Shown here piece by piece: positions 11,900 through 23,139 of a stretch of 64,000 nt of DNA. The translations under genes and the position numbers were made by a program. The stretch comes from Thysanoteuthis rhombus. Lineage: Eukaryota; Mollusca; Cephalopoda; Oegopsida; Thysanoteuthidae. Below the pieces are notes generated by a model that was given only the letters and a program-made list of their open reading frames with translations, did not search any database and was not told where the DNA came from. Numbering within the stretch: position 1 is the first letter of the stretch; each line of letters begins with the position of its first letter. The stretch covers positions 8,350,814 through 8,414,813 of the forward strand of contig OY735209.1 in the NCBI GenBank assembly GCA_963457665.1, read 5' to 3'.

Positions 11900-12130
11900 G
11901 ATAGGAAATTTCACGCTTAATTCAAATTGAACTTACTAATTTTTTTTTTTGATGATAAGATTTTCGGGTGAAACATCGTTGCTTTCCTCTTCTTTCTTCT
12001 TCCTTCTCCTACTGATGCAACTACCGTAACTAGTAATGCTACTACTTCTACATTTCGAATCCCTTCAGATCGGAAATCATATGGACGTGATGGAAGGATG
12101 GTGGACACATCGTTAAACTTATGGTTTTCA
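11900..12130 (+). repeat. Possible family D downstream part
   Basis: Ends in 'gtggacacatcgttaaactt', which matches 'gtggacgcatcgttgaactt' near 17398. Because it is separated from the core at 11575, it may be a second fragment or the 3' part of the same copy. Confidence 0.4.
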
Positions 12131-12299
12131 CAAACATGCCAGATTAGTGAGTCATTGAGTCAAGTACACATACAGGAATGGAAACGTGTTGTTGCTTTTG
12201 TTTTTAGTTTTTACGGTTAGGGAAGGTTATAGTTTTCTTATACCTGGCTTGGACTAAGTGATTGGTGTTTTTATCATATCCATCAATCTTTCTCCATAG

Positions 12300-12480
12300 C
12301 TATCTGTCTATCTATCTATTTATATATTCACTCACGTTTCTTCATGCAATGTCTCCAAAAGTTCTCAATTAATCTCAATGAACTTTAGAGATGGACACAA
12401 GAATCGTTACACTTACCTCCCCTGTATCATAGCTCGAAGGTTTACCTGCTTTCACTGCTGTCATAATCTTCAGACGCACC
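12300..12480 (-). repeat. Family B repeat joined to GATA run
   Basis: Inverted copy of family B. An ATCT run (12300-12322) is followed by 'ccaaaagttctcaattaatc', 'gatggacacaagaatcgt' and 'atcatagctcgaagg'. This places the GATA run at the 3' end of the repeat. Confidence 0.6.
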
Positions 12481-12484
12481 TGTG

Positions 12485-13785
12485 TGCTCTATCTCAATTT
12501 GTATCTCCATTTGCTAGAAGTATCCTAGGGTATCAAAAAAACCGAAAAATCTCATTGGACTCATTTTGGTTCTTTAGGAGGACCAGTAATGCTGCAAAAA
12601 TGTTTCCTACATAAGTCAATACTAATTTCTTCTTCTCTTTACATCATTTGGGCTTGCAAACGGTATCATTAAAACTCTCTACTTTTGAAAAGCTGGGGTA
12701 ACCAGTGATCCAAAATTATTTGAATGACGAAGTATTTTTGTTATGAATTCTCATCTAATAAGTTCTTCATTTTAATATCACTTCGTATCACAACGTTTTA
12801 GATGGTATATTCTCTTGTAAGTTATTGGATACGAACCCAAATCACGTCAGATGCTACTTCTTCATTCATAATTCACGCTATTTACTTTCGCAGGGTATTT
12901 GACTGAAAAAGTTATGATAATAACAACAGCATGAAAAAAATTCAACCCAAAATGAATACAAAAAAAAAAAAAGGGGGCCTGAGGTGAACAGTTTCTTATG
13001 CGCATGACAAAAATTTGCAGGTTTTTGGAAACTTTTGAAGACAGGAAATGGAGGCTGAACAAGGAAGAAGTAAAGACGTCAAGATGGCGTCTCAGAATTT
13101 CTTCGTTTTCATTTGGTGAAATCAATCTATACTATGCGTGCGATGATTTCAGGTAGCAATTGTAAACCAAGGTTTGATGTAGGCTTTGAGAGTCAGTTCA
13201 AAGGCTACACACTGAATAGTCCCTCCTGTGGTTGATCTGGGAACTACATATTAAGGAAAGATGGTCGAGCCTTCATCATACGCAGTAACAGCAATAAGAC
13301 AAAATACATGTGATAATCGTTTCCTTTTACCCTTTCTTTCTTTTGTTTGTTTGTTTCTTTCTTTCTCTTCCTAAAGCATATGTAACACACAGTTCTCCAA
13401 ACAACCCTTGTCCACATATTTCTTGCTTGTAACTCAAATTTTCGAGAAGAAAAACTAAAATAATGAAGTGATTTTACTTTTCTGGTATTTATTAGGTTGT
13501 CCCCCTTGAATTCGAATAATATTTTGTGTTTCATGCACGAGAAAAAAATTGAGCGGTCTGATTAATCGGACAAACCAGTTATTGGATCCCAAATCCATTG
13601 TCCTGACCGGAATCCACTATATATATATATATAGTTCCAAATATAAATACTCAATTTGTGAAAATGCAATCAGAAAAAGTAAGAAAACAGAAGTAACAAC
13701 AAACAGCTGGTTGCCAATGAGTATGATAGGAACGAAATATTAACATTCACCAGGTATATAATTATTCTATCCTTTATATATGTAT
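12485..13785. other. Unassigned AT-rich sequence
   Basis: About 1.3 kb with no recognised element. Short frames are AT-driven and lack similarity to known domains. A poly-A run (12960) and a short TA run (13618-13632) are present. Confidence 0.35.
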
Positions 13786-13789
13786 ATAT

Positions 13790-13999
13790 AAAGTATCATC
13801 ATCCACTATAAGTCCACTGATTGACAAAGACCTTTCCCATTTCTTTCCATGGACACCAATCGGTTAACCTCTGGCTCCACCAGTTATTTATTTCTTCTTT
13901 CTTATACTTACGCATTCCAGCAGTGTCCCTCAATAACCCCAGACTTTGCTTTGTCAATTGAAAGGCACAATTGTGTGGCTTAAGATACGCTCGGTACAT
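13790..13999 (-). mobile_element. LINE fragment, C-terminal end of an RTE-like ORF
   Basis: The minus reading ends with 'WKEMGKVFVNQWTYSG' and a stop. RTE-like LINE proteins close with W..mG.aFvqQWt, as at 42530 ('IGKAFVQEWN') and 45360 ('GKVYIQRWTLKD'). The upstream 40 residues are not recognisable. This looks like a short, old 3' fragment. Confidence 0.6.
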
Positions 14000-14395
14000 T
14001 TAAACAGATACAATATCTGTGTGGTCCTTTAGATTTTTAATATATCTCCCCCTTATTTTTATAGTCATTCCATCCCTAAGAACCTAGGATATTCCGAGTT
14101 TGAAGAAGCAACGACAGGAAATGATATCACACCATCAGCTGTTTCTTCTTTCATGCAGATCTTCATCCAGATCTTCTTACATTTCTTTGTATTGTGAAAT
14201 TTGGAGTCATTTATCACATTACTCAATGCGATTTTTAAACTCTTTCCGAGCTGTTCTGCTTTCTGATATTATGTAATTAAGGATCTTATCTCCATCTCAG
14301 CATAGTCAACATCTATTTTGTTATGTCCTATCTGTCTTGGCTTTAGTATAATTGATTCTTTGTTCAACTTTATCAATGAAATTAAAGAAAGAGAT
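14000..14395. other. Unassigned AT-rich sequence
   Basis: No recognised feature. Confidence 0.35.
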
Positions 14396-14490
14396 ACATG
14401 TATTTGGTCATGGTTTATTTGTTCATCTGTCCACACAATATCTCTAAAAGTACAAAATGAATTGCAATTGAATTTAGGGTGAGAAAGCAG
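14380..14490 (-). repeat. Family B-like fragment
   Basis: 'ctgtccacacaatatctcta' resembles the inverted family B phrase. The preceding 'aaagaaagaga.acatgtatt' recurs at about 14970-14995 between two TA arrays, so part of this fragment is duplicated there. Confidence 0.45.
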
Positions 14491-14664
14491 TGGTGAACTT
14501 TTAGGAGGGGAACCAGGAATTTTTCCTAATTCAGAGCTATTCTTTCCATTTCTTTTCCCGATTTCATTTCAGGAGCAATTGATATATCAAAATATGATTT
14601 TCTAAAATATATACTCGATGCCAACACCTCGTAATTCACACACTCTTCAGCAACTGCCAATATA

Positions 14665-14667
<3 letters not shown>

Positions 14668-14758
<91 letters not shown>
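14668..14758. repeat. Compound (CT)n-(TA)n array
   Basis: About 14 CT units run directly into about 31 TA units. Confidence 0.97.
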
Positions 14759-14761
<3 letters not shown>

Positions 14762-14909
14762 AGAAATTTTTACAGCTTTAAATGCTGGAGAAATTTTTTT
14801 TAGTTATTTTGAATTTTTCATTTCAGACAGTTATTCCCAAATATCTGTCTCTACAATACATGTAAGCTTTTTAGAGGGTGTTTTGTTTTCCACGGAATAA
14901 GATATTATG

Positions 14910-14914
<5 letters not shown>

Positions 14915-14970
<56 letters not shown>

Positions 14971-14994
14971 GTTAAAGAAAGAGGCTCATGTATT

Positions 14995-15079
<85 letters not shown>

Positions 15080-15080
15080 C
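14915..15080. repeat. Two (TA)n arrays
   Basis: TA arrays at 14915-14965 and 14998-15080 separated by about 30 bases of unique sequence. Confidence 0.95.
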
Positions 15081-15084
15081 GATT

Positions 15085-15645
15085 TTCTTGCATTTGAACA
15101 TTGATAAATCCCGCTATAATTGCCCAAGTGGATTTCGATATGGAGAAATCAATGGGAAATTTGGATCGATAAAAGTTAATGGCGTGTGATTTCCTTTCGA
15201 AACCCGGGAAATGATTTCTTGAATTAGAAAAAAAAAAAGATGTCCGTTTTGACCTGCGAGTAGGAATGTCGGTGGCCAATGCATGAAAGATTCAAATGAG
15301 ATTCACGGGAGGAAGATTCTCAGTGATTGAAAAGCAGAAAAGAATCTTTGCAATTGAAGACATAGAAAAAGACTGAAGGAAAGATTCTATGAATAGAATG
15401 GAATCTTATATTCTGTAGTGAATGGAAATATTGCAGAACAAGAAGAGAAGAAAATTCGAAGAATGATGATTGATGAAAAGAAATAACGGAACGGAATAAA
15501 AATCTTTCTACCGTGAATGGGAGAAAAAAAGGGGAGATAATTAATTGAAAATAACTTTATTGGAATCCAGTTTTTTCTCCTACAGAAAAAGAAAGGGACG
15601 TTTGAGAGGCCAAGCTTGACTGCGCTAAGGTCAAACTGTCTTTCT
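15085..15645. other. Unassigned sequence
   Basis: Purine-rich in parts (15290-15540) but with no repeat or frame recognised. Confidence 0.35.
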
Positions 15646-15649
15646 TCAT

Positions 15650-15803
15650 TAAAATTTCAAAATTGAACTCAAGAAAATTAATTTCTCCATACAATATTAA
15701 TTCCATAACTATTTGTCTCATTTCAACTCATTTGAACTTTTTCATTTAAATTTCAAAAGTAAAGAAAACAGAATTAATTTTTCCATATAATATTAATTCC
15801 ATG
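15650..15803 (+). repeat. Diverged tandem duplication, unit about 96 bp
   Basis: Two blocks (15650-15716 and 15745-15803) share 'aaatttcaaaa', 'aattaattt.tccata' and 'aatattaattccat' in the same order. Confidence 0.7.
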
Positions 15804-15981
15804 GACAATCAGGCATGAGCATGTAAATGTATAAAAGAAAAAAACAACATCTGGGTCCAACCCAAAAATTTGATACCCCTCCCCCTACACACACACTTCA
15901 TACCATTGCCCATCTTTTCTTAAAATCCCATTGGAATCCATTCTGTTCTTTGAGAGAAGTTATAACAGACGGGAAGACGTA

Positions 15982-16162
<181 letters not shown>

Positions 16163-16395
16163 GTACAAATCAGGCAAGCAGTATAACATAATATCATAAT
16201 ATATCACTAATATAAAGCCACTTCTGACATGTGATGGATTTATTTCATAGAGTGCTCGATACATACAACATTTTACTCATGAAGTTAAGTCGTTTTAGAG
16301 TAGAACTAGAAATAAATAGTAGGCTCACCTCATGAGCTTGATGAGGCCCAAAGAGAGCAGAAACACTAGCTAGTTTGTGTAGCGAATCCACAATC

Positions 16396-16397
<2 letters not shown>

Positions 16398-16483
<86 letters not shown>
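16398..16483. repeat. Compound (TA)n-(TG)n array
   Basis: About 27 TA units directly followed by about 16 TG units. Confidence 0.97.
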
Positions 16484-16484
<1 letters not shown>

Positions 16485-16629
16485 TCCGACTTCGTTGACG
16501 GAAATAAATTAGTATAAAGAACCATTGATGATTTATTGACAGGAAGCTCCCCTAAAGATCAAAAGAAACAGACGTAATGCAAACACAAACCGGAAAATAA
16601 CGATGTAGAAAGAAAGGAAAATATCACAA

Positions 16630-16830
16630 GATGACAGAGAATCAAACTCCTACCAAATCTTCCCCCCTTCCTTTACATAGGTATTACCGGGAGGGTTCAA
16701 TTTGAAATGTTAGTTTATGCTAAATTGGTCCTAGTTTGTGCTTTCCTGTTTCTCGAAAATTCGGCGAGTGAAATACATTTTTCATTAATCTCCAACACGG
16801 CTTGGGGATAGAATACATTGGTCAAGTGAC
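16630..16830 (-). mobile_element. Family C fragment
   Basis: Shows the inverted inner blocks of family C: a C-rich patch, 'ggttcaatttgaaatgtta', 'cgagtgaaatac' and 'ctccaacacggc'. Incomplete. Confidence 0.5.
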
Positions 16831-16904
16831 GGTTTCTAGTAAATGACTAACTGGACCAGTTTTGCACACTTATTTTTCCAGAAAATGCTATTAAAATATC
16901 GAAA

Positions 16905-16906
<2 letters not shown>

Positions 16907-16947
<41 letters not shown>
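16907..16947. repeat. (TA)n array
   Basis: About 20 TA units between two family C fragments of opposite orientation. Confidence 0.95.
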
Positions 16948-16949
<2 letters not shown>

Positions 16950-16984
16950 CAAGTTTCGTTTGTCATTCAGTAAAACTCGTCACG

Positions 16985-17105
16985 TGAATATCGTCTTTTT
17001 GCAGCTTTCTTGTTGGCGTTGATCAATTAAAACAATTTGGAAAAAGGGGTGATCAATAAATGAGTTACATCTGTCATCTTATGTTGCACACTGATCACTA
17101 AACAA
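16985..17105 (+). mobile_element. Family C fragment, opposite orientation
   Basis: 'gttgatcaattaaaa', 'gggtgatcaataaatgagtt' and 'actgatcactaaa' match 60500-60600 and 51880-51960. With 16630-16830 it forms a head-to-head pair of family C pieces around a TA array. Confidence 0.6.
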
Positions 17106-17221
17106 GGCTGAATTTCCATTAAACAAGCATGGACACGACTTGAGAGAGCGGGTTGGATTCCTGCAACGACCCAATTTTCTCCAACTGTTTTTTCTCCCTA
17201 TTCTTATTATTCCTGTTATTA

Positions 17222-17420
17222 GGTGTATGCACACATCTCTAGTAGGCGCTTTTCGGTCAGTCGGTCCCAACAAAAATAGGAATGAAGATGTGAGATCTTA
17301 TTGAATGAGCGACGTCATTAATGCTATGGTGCAATTATAGAATGTACGAGTTCGGCCTTTTTGCTTTCAAAGAAAGCTACTACCACCACGTCGGGTGGAC
17401 GCATCGTTGAACTTAGAGTT
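17222..17420 (+). repeat. Family D repeat
   Basis: Core 'ggcgcttttcggtcagtcgg', then 'cgacgtcatt', then 'gtggacgcatcgttgaactt'. Order and spacing resemble 11575-12130. Confidence 0.55.
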
Positions 17421-17424
17421 CATG

Positions 17425-17965
17425 TATTCCTTTTTTTATTATCACTAAAATATCTACGTATGCTAATGCAATTTCTTTGGTATTTCGGAGCTATTCAACA
17501 GTGAATAACATTAGGCTGAGTACGTATGTACCCACAGTGTAAATAGATCAAGAAACGTAGTTTATATGCGATGGAAATCCGAAATATCAAGTGATTCAGG
17601 CAAAGGATTAAAGGGATTTCGACGGATTAACTTCAACATTAGTTTGCTACGTGATTCATTATTAGAGAAATAAGCTTGAAATGACTGAAGCACAAAACCC
17701 TCCACGGTTTTGGGACATTAAGATTTATCTGGAAAGTCGTTGTAAAGACAAGCCTGGCTGCGACAATGTGGAACTCGGCTCCCACTTTCATTCCGATTGA
17801 AGATGATCATTGTAAACTTTGTATTGTATTTAAAACACGTTATAAGATAAGAATTTTTTCTTCATTATAAATCTATTTATTTGTCTGTTAGAATGATTCT
17901 TTGTTACATTTTCTTACGTACGTCAGATTTGTCACTTGAGCTCGGTTGGTAAGAAAGCCACCTGT
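17425..17965. other. Unassigned sequence
   Basis: No recognised repeat, frame or RNA. Confidence 0.35.
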
Positions 17966-17967
17966 CG

Positions 17968-18318
17968 ATCATCATCATCATCATCACCATCATCAGTCTT
18001 TTAACGTTCATCGTTGGACATAGACCTCCCCAGGATTCGCCACAATTCTCTACCATGGGCATTGCAGAGCCAGTATTTCCTGAATCTGTCAAGTTCATCT
18101 CTCCATCTTGTTTTCTGTCGGCCTCAGTTTCTTATGTGATCTCTGGGGATCTATGTTGTGAGACATGATGTCCATCGGTTGTCTTCCTTTCTTGCAACAT
18201 GGCCTACCCATTGCCATTTGAGTTTTTTAATAGTTTCTATGATGTCACAAACACCTGCTTTCTTCCTTATATACTGTGCTGTCTTGTGATCTCTCTATAT
18301 AAGGTTGAGCATGATTCT
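17968..18318 (-). mobile_element. RTE-like LINE (family R1), 3' end with (ATC)n tail
   Basis: Carries the R1 landmarks in reverse: the (ATC)n tail at 17968-17996, 'acgttcatcgttggacatag', 'ctctggggatctatg', 'ttgcaacatggcctaccca' and 'actgtgctgtcttg'. The minus reading gives the GHVAR and DNRW blocks in broken frames. It is 5'-truncated. Confidence 0.9.
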
Positions 18319-18452
18319 CTCACTTTACCGTGATTTCGAATCCCAGTCGGGGAAATGTTAATTTTGTATATCTATTTAATGTGGTGGGACGGACACCCGG
18401 TGAAGAATTTACTTCCTTAAGTAAAGTGAGCGTTGTTGTTGTTGTTGTTGTA
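18319..18452 (+). mobile_element. SINE-like fragment with B-box-like motif and (GTT)n tail
   Basis: Lies between two R1 copies. It holds 'gatttcgaatcccagtc', close to a polymerase III B box (GGTTCGANTCC), and ends in a GTT run at 18432-18451. CTCACTTTAC at 18319-18328 is the exact inverse of GTAAAGTGAG at 18421-18430, so it could instead be a small foldback element. Confidence 0.45.
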
Positions 18453-18489
18453 GGAAAACTATGTCAACTCAAGATTCATGGAGCCATCT

Positions 18490-18785
18490 TCATCAGTAGC
18501 GTTTTAACGTCAGTCGTTGGATATGGACCTTAACTATGATTTGTCAGATCTCTCTATCGCAGGCATCGGGTCGCCAATATCTCCCGAACCTGTCAAATCA
18601 TCACGCTATCTTATTTTCTGTCGGCCACTATTTCACATATGATCTTTAGGGATCCATATTGTAAGTTGTGATGTCCAGCTTTTTTGTTTGACAGTCTTGC
18701 AACATTACCAGCCCATCGTCACTTGAGTGCTGTAATAGTTTCTATGATATATCAGATTCGTGTTATTTCCTCTAATATACTATAT
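18490..18785 (-). mobile_element. RTE-like LINE (family R1), 3' end, older copy
   Basis: Same landmarks and orientation as 17968-18318 but more diverged ('gtcagtcgttggatatggac', 'tagggatccatattgtaagt', 'gcaacattaccagcccatcg'). No long microsatellite tail is left. Confidence 0.85.
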
Positions 18786-18789
18786 GTAA

Positions 18790-19040
18790 TGGTCAACCTC
18801 TGGTTGATTTTATTTTTCTACCGTAACAAGAACAATCCTCACCGAAATTAAGGCTGTAAACCAGTACATGAAATTCACATTCCGCTATTGTGGTTTGAAA
18901 TCACGAAACTGATAGCAGGGAGTCTATCTTACTGGCTGAGCTGAATTGACGAGTCTTAGATATTACGATACACACGGACTTTTTTTCATTCTAATAAGTA
19001 AACTCGTTTTTAAAAATGTATATTTTTTATAGCTTTTAAT
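18790..19040. other. Unassigned sequence
   Basis: No recognised feature. Confidence 0.35.
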
Positions 19041-19041
19041 T

Positions 19042-19307
19042 TACCGTATTTCACGGCATATATGACGTGCCTTTTTTCGGAGTTCTGTCTCAGGAGGCGA
19101 ACTCTTTATCATTTGTTCAATAGCGTTACTTTACTGTGTAAATGATGTAGATATAGATTTGAACAGATAAGAGCATCACAATAATCCTATAGTGTGGAGG
19201 GCTGCGAAGATCAGGGAACAAGAGGGGAGAGTTTTTTTTTTGGGGGGGGGGGGTCGAAAATACGATAGCAAAAATTGAGACGCGTCTTTTATGGCCAGAA
19301 TAGAAGT
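19042..19307. mobile_element. MITE-like element with imperfect terminal inverted repeats
   Basis: The left end 'accgtatttcacggcatata' followed by 'tgacgtgcctttttt' is mirrored at the right by the inverse of 'aattgagacgcgtcttttat' plus 'ggccagaata'. The interior (about 200 bp) contains a G run at 19243-19254 and no frame. The ends resemble the ACCGTATTT..GGACTATAAG.CGC type of DNA transposon ends known from many animals, though the superfamily is not certain. Confidence 0.5.
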
Positions 19308-19469
19308 CAGAGTGGACTTTGACCCTGCAGCAGCCAGGCTTGTTTTGTTTTTTTTTACTTTGACTTAATTTCCGTTTCCATGGTTCTCAACCTTTCTTTG
19401 TTTTTTTTTTAAATTTCTCTTCTGCTGTGTAAATACTTTTTTCACTCAATGTTTTGATAAATGTATCTC

Positions 19470-19481
19470 TTCTCTTCTCTT

Positions 19482-19540
<59 letters not shown>
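19470..19540. repeat. (CT)n array
   Basis: TCTCT pentamers then about 25 CT units. Confidence 0.97.
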
Positions 19541-19544
<4 letters not shown>

Positions 19545-20265
19545 GTCTTGCCTCTTATTCTCATGGTTTTCGTCTCAACTTCTTCAATTTCTTCCTCTCT
19601 GTTTTTTGCTCCATTTTCTCATATTCTCCGTCGGTTTTTCCCCCTCCGTTGTGTTCACATTTTTTCTTTTTCTCCCTGTAAGAAAATCACCCCACATAAT
19701 AAATCATTTCACTGTAAAACTCAGACACACGATTCACCGATTTCTTTTTTTTTTCCCAAACAAACAAATTTTCATGTTTGACAATGAACAATACCCGTCT
19801 GACATAGCACGATACAACAGACCCGTTTCGGCTGAATTGTAAATATTCTCGGACGGAAATTGTTGACGTATTCTGGGCAGGAGGAGTTCGTGTTTACTTT
19901 ACGTTGATAGGCTTTGGAAAGGCATGAATCGATATCTCCTACCCAGGGAAAAAATAGCGCAGGATGAAATGAGTAACGCCCGTTCAGTTGTCTTTTCCAC
20001 ATTTTACAAACGGTAAATAGAAATGGATATCCGTGCTCGCATAAATGAATTACCATAGCTTGCGCATGTACTAAAACTAATTATATAAGAATTATCTTAA
20101 AGATAGATCTAAAAGAAATTTTATCAAGAATAATCTAAAAAATTGGGCATTTTCAAAATTGACCCTCTTTCGGAACGTTGCAGAATGCGTGACCCAGTGA
20201 CTGATGTACCTCAATATAGTACGATCTTTTACACTGTTATTGACGTCATAAGAGAAGATATTGGT
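19545..20265. other. Unassigned; includes a family A head fragment
   Basis: Mostly unrecognised. At 20022-20095 the phrase 'ggatatccgtgctcgcataa' followed by 'atgaattaccatag' matches the head of family A at 1047 and 26745. Confidence 0.4.
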
Positions 20266-20269
20266 CTAT

Positions 20270-23000
20270 GATTTCATGACATCTCCCTCTTTTGCCCCGA
20301 ACCTTTCCTTCTACAAATACTTCTGCTCGTCCTTTCGGTCTGCGTTTTGTATGGCCAAATAGTTACAACTTCCTTTCCTTCTTTCAGGGAAGATGTTATA
20401 GGGTGGCGTGGGTTTGTGAGTTTTCTGAAATGACAAATATAGATCTTATCTAGCATTGTACGAGAGGTCACGAAGCGCATCATGTGATTTTGAAACATTT
20501 CAATCATTTGTAGAGATCTTTGCTTCGGCGTGGAACAAACAAGACCGTAAAGTACATCAGACATTACATATCTTTTATATATTTTCGTTCTGTTTATGAT
20601 CGGTAATCCTTTGGAGGTTAAAAGTATTTTGTTATCATCAAAAGTGTCCCAACCTAGACTAATTCTATGTTTAATGGCAACAGAGTCATCCCCATCAAAG
20701 GAAAGGAGATATCCTAAATAAGCAAATGTGTTTTACTTTTTTCTCCATCAATGGAAATGTTCAGAGGTCAGATTCTTATTTTTCGACGTAAATTTTGTTT
20801 TTCCAACGTTTATTGACAGTCTTATTTCTTTGTCATTTTTGTCATAGCACCAATGGAAGATTGACAGGGTTTAGTGCCATCGTTTACAGCTGCATAGTTA
20901 AAGGCATAGCTTAGATTAGAAATATTGTTACTTATTTTAGTATAGCAAGAATCATTTTCTTTAATGATTACTGTATGATTTCAGAGACTAGCAATGCAAA
21001 GAAAAGAGCAGCTAGAATATCACCTTGCTTGACACCTAGAAGAATTGTTATGGATTCCAAGAAGCCAAAATCTGTTTCAATTATTGCTGTTGAATCTATG
21101 TATAAGACTTTTTGTAGTTAAGTGTACATTTTATTTTACGCATGTATTATCTAAAGTTCTCCATACTTCCCCTTGGTCTACACTATCAAGCGTTTTGGTA
21201 AAAATCTACAAAAACTATGTGTAAAGAGCAGTTAAATCCAATGTTGTCTAACACCCTACTAGTCATGAAGAGAAATGTATACAACCAATGCATCCTCCTG
21301 ATAGTCACCTACTGAGCTAAAATATGTAATTTCACCAGAAGATTGACCTTCAAACTGCGAACCATGCAACGTGCATAAGAGAAAATCCTGCTCAACATAA
21401 CAGAGGGAATTCACAAGACAATACAGTATATTAGAGAAGAATAAGAAAACTCAAATGGCAATGGGCTGGTCATGTTTCTGACTCACTATATGGATCCCCA
21501 GAGATCATATGCGAGAGTGTGGCCGACGGAAAGTATGTCGGACGCTGAGATTCTGATGAGAAAATCCGATCTGTCAATCGAATGTTGTTCGATTGTTTCT
21601 TTTAGGCTAATATACTGCTTGAACCACAGCAAAGGGGACATAAAGATCCTTACTTATGACGTCAGTGATGATGGGCATAAAAAAAAATGATATATGCAAC
21701 TACGTTGACTAATAGGACAGTGGATTTTACATTGGAAGTGTTTTTTTTTTTTCAAATCGCAGCAACGTCTATTTTTTTTTTCAAATGACGGGATATCCTT
21801 AGTAGAAATGATGAGATTTAAGAGTTTCAGTAGAGCAGGTTTTTAATTTTCTTCAAGTTCAGGAAGAATGTTATCAATTTTTGTAGCAGTTTTTTCATTT
21901 TCTTTTAGGTTCAATCAATTCCAGATACAATTCGAGGGGAAATTCACTAATTCATTTTTGCGCCGAACTTCAAAGGTAGTGTCGAAAATATAATCGTTTT
22001 TTTGATCTTGATAGAGAGATTCCAACGTGGAAAAAAATTCGTCTTTTTTTCATTTGCAAGAAAATGCTCCAACGTAGTCTTTTCTTTTCTTTTCCCGTTT
22101 CCCGTTTCAGTTTTCTGGTTGCTGTAAAGAAATGTTTGTTTGGAAGTGTATTCTTTAGATTGTAGCATTCTTCTTCAATACTTTTAAGTTTATCCTTTCT
22201 GACGATTTTTCAAAAATTGCGGCTTAAGCTATCTAATGTTGAGTTTAAGAAACACCATGCCGTTTTTTTTATCTTCTGTTTGCTGATGATTCGCTCATTT
22301 GTTGTTTAGGAAAGCCAGTGTTGTATTTTGGTTTTATGAATGGGATGTTTTCTTGCGCAGTCTCAATTAAGACGTTTGTTATGGTGTTGTTTAAATTCAC
22401 TTTGTCATTGAGTGATTTGAGTATTTCAAAACAGTTTTTTAAAGATTCAGATGGAATTTAATTTCAAGATATTAATCTCTGTTTGAGAAATCGAACAGGG
22501 TTTTTTAGGAGGAGGTGATGTTTTGCAAATTTCCATTTTAAGTTTACCCCTAAAAAAAACACTGGTCAGATATATCTGGTGACTTTAACACTGCTGGGTC
22601 GTGTACAAGATTTCTGCCCCGAGATTTTATGATGATTAATTAGATCTTTGGTTTTCTTATCTGGAAAAACATTTAGTCTTTTTTTGGGGGGGGGGCAGCG
22701 TATTGATAATCACGAGATCGTTTCTGGCCCAGAAATCGCCATAAAGTTGTCCGCTGTCATCATGGACTCCAGTGGCGTGTTTTTTCTATTGTATTTAAGT
22801 ATATGACATCCAGCTCTGCAACTTTGGCATTAAAATTGCCAAGGAGAAAAAGGATGTCTTGTTTATAGGCATAGTCGAAAATGGTTCTCAACTGATCGCA
22901 AATGACCATACAGACGCCAGAAAGTATTTTTTTCCAAAGAAAAGAATCCGTTTTTAGATGGTGTATTGTAAGTGTGCCCACGCAGATTTTCATGGTTATA
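20270..23000 (-). mobile_element. LINE L3: endonuclease plus reverse transcriptase remains
   Basis: The most complete LINE in the window, read right to left on the minus strand. At 22780-22990 is an endonuclease piece with 'DILFLLGNFNAKVAEL', the exonuclease-endonuclease-phosphatase GDFNAKVG motif with G-D changed to G-N. At 22620-22790 'GVHDDSGQLYGDFWARNDLV' follows. At 20990-21240 are RT motifs: 'FVDFYQNA' followed in another frame by 'LDSVDQGEVWRTL', then 'TILLGVKQGDILAALFF'. Near 20880 'NLSYAFNYAAVNDGTK' replaces the YADD site. At 20560-20720 is a thumb-like 'TFAYLGYLLSFDGDDSVAIK'. At 20274-20564 a C-terminal frame ends near 'GQKREMS'. Several frameshifts and stops, and loss of the YADD aspartates, make it dead. 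The clade is not settled from this reading. An R1 fragment interrupts it at about 21245-21690. Confidence 0.8.
21245..21690 (+). mobile_element. RTE-like LINE (family R1) fragment nested in L3
   Basis: The plus reading gives 'MKRNVYNQCILLIVTY', 'FTRRLTFKLRTMQRA', 'RKLKWQWAGHV' and, frame-shifted, the 'PRDHMRE' block. This is the R1 C-terminal order in the opposite orientation to the surrounding L3. L3 reverse transcriptase motifs resume on the low-coordinate side, and probable L3 linker sequence lies on the high-coordinate side. R1 therefore jumped into an existing L3 copy. Confidence 0.8.
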
Positions 23001-23135
23001 GTTCTAATAATGTGATCAGGGGTGCCTGGAGATACACACAGACGGACAAAGAGGGAAGATTCTGAAGCCGACTTGATTGGTTGGTTGGTCGATCGAGCGG
23101 GTCATTTGTGGGACTTCGATGATTCGATATGTGGA
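22985..23135 (+). repeat. Family A middle fragment
   Basis: 'ggtgcctggagatacacaca', 'gattggttggttggtcgatc' and 'ggacttcgatgattcgatat' match 26975-27090 and 1165-1250. It abuts the endonuclease end of L3. Confidence 0.65.
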
Positions 23136-23139
23136 GTCT

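Noticed and set aside
22680-22696. G run as a possible structured element
   Set aside because: A single G run next to a T run; no set of four G runs for a quadruplex.
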